Assembly (NCBI RefSeq): GCF_029853695.1
Contig: NZ_CP122537.1
Coordinates: 2,625,501 to 2,689,500, forward strand
Length of the DNA stretch: 64,000 bases
Source of the DNA: Jannaschia sp. GRR-S6-38
Lineage (GTDB): Bacteria; Pseudomonadota; Alphaproteobacteria; Rhodobacterales; Rhodobacteraceae
Reading direction: 5' to 3'
Below the pieces are notes generated by a model. That model had not been told where the DNA came from, searched no databases, and saw nothing but the letters and a program-made list of their open reading frames with translations. Positions 57,169 through 64,000 of this stretch are shown here, in pieces (the stretch's first letter is position 1; each line of letters begins with the position of its first letter). The position numbers and the translations under genes were made by a program.

Positions 57169-59292
57169 ATGCGCCGTTCCTTCCGTTCGACCACCGCTCT
57201 CGTCGCCAGCGCCGCGCTGGTCCTGCCGCCCTTGGTGCCCGCCTTCGCGCAGGATGCCGCGCGCGACCAGATCGCCGCCGATTGCGTGGCCGAGTTCAAC
57301 AACCCGCCCTCGCAACTCGAATGCTATGTCGGCGCGCTGGCCGCGGCCGGGATCGAAGCTACGGAGGAGGATCTGCGGATCCAGCGCTTCACCGGCGCCG
57401 GCGAAGGCCGCGCCGCCGGCGCGGGTGACGAGGTCGAGGAGACGCTGGGCCTCGACCAGCCCGCCCCCGAAGAGCCCATCGCCACCGGCCAGACCGAGGG
57501 CGGCGTCGGCGCCGACCTCGTGCCCGAGGATTCCGACGGCGAGGTCGCGACCCAGACGGGCGTCACCGCCGGGGCCGACTCGGCCGTGATCGAAAGCGTC
57601 ACCGAGAACCTGCCTGACACCTCGGCCGAACAGCTGATCGAGGGCGCCGAGAATGCCGATGACGGCGTTGTCGATCCGGCGACCACGCTCCTGCAGGACG
57701 GCGTCGAGGACGGCGCCGAGGCGCTGCGGGAAGCACTCGAGGAAGAAGCGGAGGAGGCGCCAGCCGCCGAAGCCGAGGCCGAACCGGAGGCCGAGGTCGC
57801 CACCGAGGCCGACGTCGAAGCCGAAGCCGAACCGGAGGCCGAAGTCGCCACCGAGGCCGAGGCCGCGCCCGAGACCGATGCCGACATGGCCACCGAGGCG
57901 CCCCTCGCCACCGAGACCGAAACCGAGGAGGCCGTGATCGTCTCCGACGAGCCGGTCGACCAGGCCGTCGAGGAGATCGCCGAGGAGCCCGCCGCCGATC
58001 CGGTCGTCGTGCCCGCCGAGGAGGTCGCGACCGAGGAGCCCGCGGTCGAACCCGCCGCCCCGGCCGCGCCCGAGACCGCCGAGGCGCCGGAAGCGGCCGA
58101 TGTTGAGACGGTTCTCGAAAGCGCCATCGCCGAGGAGATCGCGGCCCAGCCCGAGCCCGAGCTGACCGCCGAGCAGGAAGAGGCCCGCTCCGACGTCGCC
58201 GCCGCACTGGGCGCGCTCGACATCCCGGAGGAGGAGGGGTCCGCCGCCACCACGGCCGCGGCCGCCGCCGCGCCGATGGAGGAGGAGCCGCAGGAGGGCG
58301 TCGCCGTGCAGGAGCAGACGCTCACCGCCGAAGACGTCCGCACCTCGGACGAAGACTTCGCGACCCGCGCCGTGGTCACCGCCCCCGCCGCGCAGGAGGA
58401 GTCGGGCCTCAGCAATGCCGAGAAATTCGCGCTGGGCGCCCTCGGCGTCCTGGCCGTCGGCACGATCCTCAACAACCGCGCCCGCGTCGTCTCGAACTCG
58501 GGCGACCGTGTCGTGGTGCAGCGCGACGACGGCGCCCTGCAGGTCCTCAAGGACGATGACGCGCTGCTGCGTCAGGCCGGCTCGAACGTGCGGACCGAGA
58601 CCTTCAACGACGGCTCGACCCGTACCATCGTCTCGCGCGAGGATGGCAGCCGTGTCGTGACCGTGCGCGACGCTTCGCTTCGCGTCCTGCGCCGCACTCT
58701 GATCCAGCCGGACGGCTCCGAGGTGATCCTGATCGACGACACGGCCGCCTTCGAGCCGGTCGACGTCGCGACCCTGCCGCCGGCCCCGATCGTGACGCCC
58801 TCGACCCGCACCGGAACCGACGACGCCCTGCGCGCCGCCCTGGCGCGCGAGGCCGAACTGGATCGCCGCTTCAGCCTCGCGCAGGTGCGCAACATCGCCG
58901 AGGTGCGCGCCCTGGCGCCGGCCTTCGAGGTGGACACGGTCACCTTCGCCTCCGGCTCCGCGGCCATTGCGCCCGAGCAGGCGGAGAACCTGACCGGTCT
59001 CGCCCGCGAGGTGCTGGATGCCATCCGCGACAACCCGCGCGAGGTCTTCCTCGTCGAGGGTCACACGGATGCGGTGGGCGACGCGGCCTACAACCTCGCC
59101 CTCTCGGACCGCCGCGCGGAGACGCTGGCGCTGGCGCTGAACGAGTATTTCGGCGTCCCCGTCGAGAACATGGTCGTCCAGGGCTATGGCGAGCGGTTCC
59201 TGAAGGTGAACACGCAGGGCGACGAGCGGGCCAACCGCCGCGCCACGGTGCGCCGCATCACCAACCTGCTGCAGACCGCCGCCGCCAACTGA
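57169..59292 (+). CDS. OmpA-family protein with long acidic repeat-rich linker
   Basis: 707 residues: signal peptide (to about residue 28), a long Glu/Ala/Pro/Thr-rich region (about 90-390) containing a duplicated 16-residue block, a single hydrophobic segment (KFALGALGVLAVGTIL near 425) that may be a membrane anchor or a short hydrophobic core, and a C-terminal OmpA domain (VTFASGSAAIAPEQ, VEGHTDAVGDAAYNLALSDRRA) that binds peptidoglycan. Similar proteins in Rhodobacterales are envelope spacers; exact role unknown. Confidence 0.9.
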   Translation: MRRSFRSTTALVASAALVLPPLVPAFAQDAARDQIAADCVAEFNNPPSQLECYVGALAAAGIEATEEDLRIQRFTGAGEGRAAGAGDEVEETLGLDQPAPEEPIATGQTEGGVGADLVPEDSDGEVATQTGVTAGADSAVIESVTENLPDTSAEQLIEGAENADDGVVDPATTLLQDGVEDGAEALREALEEEAEEAPAAEAEAEPEAEVATEADVEAEAEPEAEVATEAEAAPETDADMATEAPLATETETEEAVIVSDEPVDQAVEEIAEEPAADPVVVPAEEVATEEPAVEPAAPAAPETAEAPEAADVETVLESAIAEEIAAQPEPELTAEQEEARSDVAAALGALDIPEEEGSAATTAAAAAAPMEEEPQEGVAVQEQTLTAEDVRTSDEDFATRAVVTAPAAQEESGLSNAEKFALGALGVLAVGTILNNRARVVSNSGDRVVVQRDDGALQVLKDDDALLRQAGSNVRTETFNDGSTRTIVSREDGSRVVTVRDASLRVLRRTLIQPDGSEVILIDDTAAFEPVDVATLPPAPIVTPSTRTGTDDALRAALAREAELDRRFSLAQVRNIAEVRALAPAFEVDTVTFASGSAAIAPEQAENLTGLAREVLDAIRDNPREVFLVEGHTDAVGDAAYNLALSDRRAETLALALNEYFGVPVENMVVQGYGERFLKVNTQGDERANRRATVRRITNLLQTAAAN
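57769..57864 (+). repeat. Two tandem 48-bp coding repeats in the OmpA-family gene
   Basis: Units 57769-57816 and 57817-57864 each encode a block of the type EAEAEPEAEVATEA plus two residues and differ at only a few bases. A degenerate third block follows. Confidence 0.85.
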
Positions 59293-59313
59293 CGCGCGGG
59301 ACCTCTCACGACG

Positions 59314-59341
59314 CGGCCCGTCCCCGGAAGGGGGCGGGCCG
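59314..59341. terminator. Hairpin between the OmpA-family gene and the convergent small gene
   Basis: CGGCCCGTCCCC pairs with GGGGGCGGGCCG (one G-T pair) around the loop GGAA. Confidence 0.65.
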
Positions 59342-59349
59342 TTCGTCGT

Positions 59350-59697
59350 TCAGGCGTTCGGATCGGGGATCTTCGCCAGCAGGTCGTCCGCGGCGGCGAG
59401 CACGTCGTCGTAGCCCCATTCGCCCGCGCGCTGCTTGCAGGCGATCAGCGCGCTGCGGTGCAGTCGGTCGAAATCGCCGAAGACGAACTTGAAGCGGCCC
59501 TTGGTCCCCTCGCTCTCCTCCGTGTCGATTGCCAGGTGCCATTCGCCGAACCCATCGTAGCCGTCGCGGTCGATTTTGGCGTTCTCCGCGTCCGGGCCGG
59601 GCTGCACCTCGCCCCAGTCGCTGTCTTTGACGTAGTGGTTCGCGTCGATCAGCTCGCGGGCATGCTGCAGCCCCGCATCGTTCAGCTTGACGGCCAT
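59350..59697 (-). CDS. Hypothetical protein (115 aa)
   Basis: A soluble protein of mixed charge (DGYDGFGEWHLAIDTEESEGTKGRFKFVFGDFDRLHRSALIACKQR in parts). I do not recognise a named domain. CAGGAG lies before the ATG at 59697, which decides against the ATG at 59718. Convergent with the OmpA-family gene. Confidence 0.75.
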   Translation of the reverse strand: MAVKLNDAGLQHARELIDANHYVKDSDWGEVQPGPDAENAKIDRDGYDGFGEWHLAIDTEESEGTKGRFKFVFGDFDRLHRSALIACKQRAGEWGYDDVLAAADDLLAKIPDPNA

Positions 59698-59805
59698 TGT
59701 ACTCTCCTGTGTCGGCATGGGCCCAGCGTAACGCGGTGGGGGCCGCGGCGGTTCGCCCTTGAACCCGCCGCGCACCGGCCGCACCCTTCGGGCCGGAGGT
59801 GATCC

Positions 59806-60774
59806 ATGCAGCGACTCGACGATGCGCCGCGCGCCGCGCTGGAATGGCACCGCGCCGGAAAGGGCGCGGCGCTGGCCACGGTGATCGAGACCTGGGGCAG
59901 CGCGCCGCGTCCGCGCGGCAGTCAGCTCGCGATCTCGGAGGATGCCGAGCTCGTCGGTTCGGTTTCGGGCGGCTGCGTCGAGGGCGCCGTTGTGGCCGAG
60001 GCGCTGGACGCGATGGGCGACCGCAAGCACCGCGTGCTGGAATACGGCGTCAGCGACGACGAGGCTTTCGCCGTGGGCCTGGCCTGCGGCGGCACGATCC
60101 GCATCCTGCTCGAGCCCGTGGGCGGGACGCTGCCGCCCGAGCTGCTGGAGGAGCTGGTCGCGCGGCGCGTGCGCCACGAGGCGGTCGGACAGGCCGCGAA
60201 TGTCGAGGACGGGGCGACCGCCCTGATCGACGCGTCCGACCTGGGCGCCCGCCTGCGCGAGGACCGCTCGGGCTTCGAGCCCGATGGCCGGACCTTCGTG
60301 ACCCTTCACGCGCCGCCCCTGCGGCTGGCCGTCGTGGGCGGGGTGCATATTGCGCAGGCGCTGGTGCCGATGGCGCGGCTCGCGGGTTATGCGCCGATGG
60401 TGATCGACCCGCGCGAGGCCTTCGCGTCGGCCGACCGCTTCCCGGAGACGCGGCTGGTCCATGACTGGCCCGACGAGGCCATGGCAGCCTTTGCGCCCGA
60501 CGCGCGCTCGGCGGTGGTGCTGCTGACCCATGACCCCAAGCTCGACGACCCCGCGCTGCGGATCGCGCTGGACAGCCCGGCCTTCTACGTGGGCGCGCTG
60601 GGCTCGACCCGCACCCATGCCAAGCGCGTCGCCCGGTTGCAGGAGACGGGGCTCTCGCCCGAGGCCATCGCGCGGATCGACGCGCCGGTGGGGCTCGACA
60701 TCGGGGCGCAAAGCCCCGGCGAGATCGCCGTGGCGATCCTGGCCGCGATGACGCAGGCGCTGCGGAAGCCATGA
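59806..60774 (+). CDS. XdhC/CoxI family molybdenum hydroxylase maturation protein
   Basis: 322 residues. XdhC domain near the N-terminus ([20 protein letters not shown] in part, [10 protein letters not shown]) and a Rossmann domain ([34 protein letters not shown]). XdhC proteins bind the molybdenum cofactor, promote its sulfuration and hand it to the apo-enzyme. The stop overlaps the next start as ATGA. Confidence 0.93.
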   Translation: MQRLDDAPRAALEWHRAGKGAALATVIETWGSAPRPRGSQLAISEDAELVGSVSGGCVEGAVVAEALDAMGDRKHRVLEYGVSDDEAFAVGLACGGTIRILLEPVGGTLPPELLEELVARRVRHEAVGQAANVEDGATALIDASDLGARLREDRSGFEPDGRTFVTLHAPPLRLAVVGGVHIAQALVPMARLAGYAPMVIDPREAFASADRFPETRLVHDWPDEAMAAFAPDARSAVVLLTHDPKLDDPALRIALDSPAFYVGALGSTRTHAKRVARLQETGLSPEAIARIDAPVGLDIGAQSPGEIAVAILAAMTQALRKP

Positions 60775-61775
60775 AATTCGGACCGACCCCGCTGGCCGAG
60801 GCGGAGGGTGCGGTGCTGGCGCATTCCGTCGCCACGCCGGAGGGGCGGCTGCGCAAGGGCACGGTCCTCGACGCAGGGGCGGTGGCGCGGCTGCGGGCGG
60901 CCGGCCTGTCCGAGGTGATCGCCGCCCGGCTGGAGCCGGGCGACGTGGGCGAGAACCCGGCCGCCGCGCGCCTGGCCGCCGCGATCTGCGGCGACGGGCT
61001 GGAGCTGCGCGAGGCCTTCACCGGACGGGCCAACCTGCATGCGGAGGGGCCGGGCATCCTGCGCGTCGATGCGGAGAAGATCGCAGCGGCGAACGCGGTC
61101 GACCCGACGATCACGGTGGCGACCCTGCCGGAATGGCAGCGCGTGACCGCGGGCATGATGGCCGCGACGGTGAAGATCATCGCCTACGCCGTGGACGGGG
61201 CCGCGCTGGATCGGGCCTGCGCCGCGGGACGGGGGGCGCTGTCGCTCGCCCGGCCGGTCGTGCCGCGGGCCGACCTGATCGTGACCGAGCTCGACGGTGC
61301 GGCGGACGGGGCCGAGGCCGTCGCGATGCGGCTGGACCGGCTGGGGATCGCCTATGCCATCCACCGCGTGCCCCATACGGCCGAGACCCTGCGGGCCGCG
61401 CTGGCCGGATGCCGCGCGCCGCTGCGGCTGGTGCTGACCGCCTCGGCGACCTCGGATATCCGCGACGTGGGACCGGCGGCGCTGGTGGCGGCGGGCGGGC
61501 GGCTGACCCGCTTCGGCATGCCGGTCGATCCGGGCAACCTGCTGTTTCTGGGCACGCTGGACGGGGCGGAGGTGATCGGCCTGCCGGGCTGCGCGCGGTC
61601 GCCCGCGCTCAACGGTGCCGACTGGGTGCTGGAGCGCGTGGCCTGCGGCGTGCCCGTCGGCGATGCCGAGATCGCGGCGATGGGGGTGGGCGGTCTGCTC
61701 AAGGAGATCCCGACCCGACCCCAACCGCGCGAACGGCGCAGGCGCGCGCAACCGCGGGGCGACGCGGCGAAATAG
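60771..61775 (+). CDS. Molybdopterin-binding protein (MoeA/MogA-like domain)
   Basis: 334 residues. Family stretches are [44 protein letters not shown] in part, [17 protein letters not shown] and [10 protein letters not shown] followed by [16 protein letters not shown]. It belongs to the group that lies next to XdhC and cox genes in Rhodobacterales; some members carry an extra MobA-like nucleotidyltransferase part, absent here. The C-terminus is very basic ([12 protein letters not shown]). Confidence 0.85.
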   Translation: MKFGPTPLAEAEGAVLAHSVATPEGRLRKGTVLDAGAVARLRAAGLSEVIAARLEPGDVGENPAAARLAAAICGDGLELREAFTGRANLHAEGPGILRVDAEKIAAANAVDPTITVATLPEWQRVTAGMMAATVKIIAYAVDGAALDRACAAGRGALSLARPVVPRADLIVTELDGAADGAEAVAMRLDRLGIAYAIHRVPHTAETLRAALAGCRAPLRLVLTASATSDIRDVGPAALVAAGGRLTRFGMPVDPGNLLFLGTLDGAEVIGLPGCARSPALNGADWVLERVACGVPVGDAEIAAMGVGGLLKEIPTRPQPRERRRRAQPRGDAAK

Positions 61776-61831
61776 ACGCTTCCCAGCCGCGCGCCCATCT
61801 GCTTTCCTGCCTGCAAGAGAGGGAGGAAAAC

Positions 61832-62317
<486 letters not shown>

Positions 62318-62332
62318 ATTTGCAGGACAGGG

Positions 62333-62355
62333 GGCGGGGGCGTCCGGCCCCCGCC
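62333..62355 (+). terminator. Hairpin after coxS
   Basis: GGCGGGGGC (62333-62341) pairs with GCCCCCGCC (62347-62355) around GTCCG; no T run. It may lower transcription into the next genes or protect the coxS message end. Confidence 0.5.
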
Positions 62356-62436
62356 TCCTCGGGGACGCGGAGGGAGGAGCCGCGTCCCCTTCTGGACGAC
62401 CGGGTGGCCCCGGGGCCGCCGAAGGGAGAACCGACC

Positions 62437-62505
62437 ATGCTGATCATCCTGCCAATCCGGCCCGGCGCCCCCGCGCCCTCGGGCCTCGCGCCCGGGCGGA
62501 GGTAG
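62437..62505 (+). CDS. Possible 22-residue leader peptide
   Basis: A short frame with a good ribosome-binding site (GGGAGAA seven bases before the ATG) and a Pro-rich peptide (MLIILPIRPGAPAPSGLAPG start). It ends seven bases before the MAPEG start. It may help translation of MAPEG or be chance. Confidence 0.3.
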   Translation: MLIILPIRPGAPAPSGLAPGRR

Positions 62506-62511
62506 CGGCAG

Positions 62512-62910
62512 ATGGCGCCCGAGCTTTTCTGGATGGCGGCCACGGCCGTGATGACGGGCCTGCTCTGGGTGCCCTACATCCTGTCCTTCATCGGCGAGCG
62601 CGGCCTCGTCGGCGCGCTGACCCGGCGCAAGGGCGACGAGGTGGGCGCCGCCGACTGGGCGCAGCGCGCGCAATGGGCGCATCGCAATGCGGTCGAAAAT
62701 CTGGTCGTCTTCGCGCCGTTGGCACTGGGCGTCGCCCTGACCGGGGCGGGCACCGCGCTGACGGCGCTGGCCGCGGCGGCCTATTTCTGGCTGCGGCTCG
62801 CGCATTTCGTCGTCTACACCGCCGGCATCCCGGTCGTGCGGACGCTTCTCTTCGCTGGCGGCGTGGTCTGCCAGCTCATCCTGGGGATCGCGCTCATCAC
62901 GGGAGGTTAG
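62512..62910 (+). CDS. MAPEG-family membrane protein
   Basis: 132 residues with four predicted helices. NAVENLVVFAPLAL matches the MAPEG (microsomal glutathione transferase-like) core and the RAQWAHRNAVEN segment is the family signature. Located between coxS and coxL. Substrate not known; members of this group may act in glutathione or lipid-peroxide metabolism. Confidence 0.88.
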   Translation: MAPELFWMAATAVMTGLLWVPYILSFIGERGLVGALTRRKGDEVGAADWAQRAQWAHRNAVENLVVFAPLALGVALTGAGTALTALAAAAYFWLRLAHFVVYTAGIPVVRTLLFAGGVVCQLILGIALITGG

Positions 62911-62969
62911 CGCGCCCCGCCACGGCATAACGGCCCGCCCGACGGGTCGACTTCTGGGAGGAAAGACAG

Positions 62970-64000
<1,031 letters not shown>

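Noticed and set aside
57769-57864. Direct repeats considered as a CRISPR array
   Set aside because: The repeats are contiguous without spacers, stay in frame and encode an acidic protein linker; no cas genes are present.

Overview
This window is a very GC-rich chromosomal segment of an alphaproteobacterium. It is most likely a member of the Rhodobacterales (Rhodobacter/Roseobacter group). The evidence is an FnrL next to a ccoNOQP-ccoGHIS cluster with FNR boxes, an hps-type sulfonate TRAP cluster, pca genes, a PII-GlnA pair and a cox-type molybdenum hydroxylase cluster. No phage, insertion sequence, CRISPR array or plasmid backbone was seen, so this looks like ordinary chromosome rich in catabolic genes.

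Layout. 1-4376: end of the propionyl-CoA carboxylase alpha subunit, two small genes, a sulfotransferase-like gene and methylmalonyl-CoA mutase (propionate to succinyl-CoA), then tRNA-Gln. 4650-8634 (minus): a tightly overlapped operon of a quinone oxidoreductase, a racemase joined in frame to a cyclic amidohydrolase, and an atypical DapA-family lyase; a divergent BKACE (DUF849) gene follows. 9591-17170: a candidate 2,3-dihydroxypropane-1-sulfonate (DHPS) operon, with TRAP transporter, HpsN-like dehydrogenase, SDR, Zn-dehydrogenase and a divergent LacI regulator beside a perfect GTAAGCGCTTAC operator. 17590-21221: a lone receiver domain, a flavoprotein-SelD fusion and tRNA 2-selenouridine synthase. 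21267-32190: hemN, fnrL, ccoNOQP, a membrane-anchored CBS protein and ccoGHIS, with three FNR boxes; this is the microaerobic respiration module. 32157-34221 (minus): aroQ with pcaG, pcaH and pcaC. 34347-37788: glnA, glnB and NAD(P)HX repair. 37814-45436: a small hypothetical gene, two tandem Hint-domain proteins, tRNA-Leu, a frameshifted glycerate kinase, DUF1499, an aldo/keto reductase, xthA, a lipoprotein and an aspartate aminotransferase. 45510-52946: XRE regulator, sdhE, a MarR regulator, tig, a PQQ-type sugar dehydrogenase, matB and the rpsF-rpsR-rplI operon. 53162-64000: PRC-barrel and YceI proteins, a CoxD/CoxE-like pair with an Imm53 gene between them, an acidic OmpA protein, XdhC, a molybdopterin-binding protein, CoxS, MAPEG and the start of CoxL.

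Four places (about 6960, 33130, 40405 and 56713) look like one-base reading-frame changes, three of them in or next to G/C-rich runs. Either the assembly carries indel errors or several genes are really fused or broken; both readings are recorded below. The most interesting candidates are the racemase-amidohydrolase-lyase operon, the DHPS cluster with its operator, the paired nucleophile-less Hint proteins, and the Imm53 and MAPEG genes placed inside cox-type operons.
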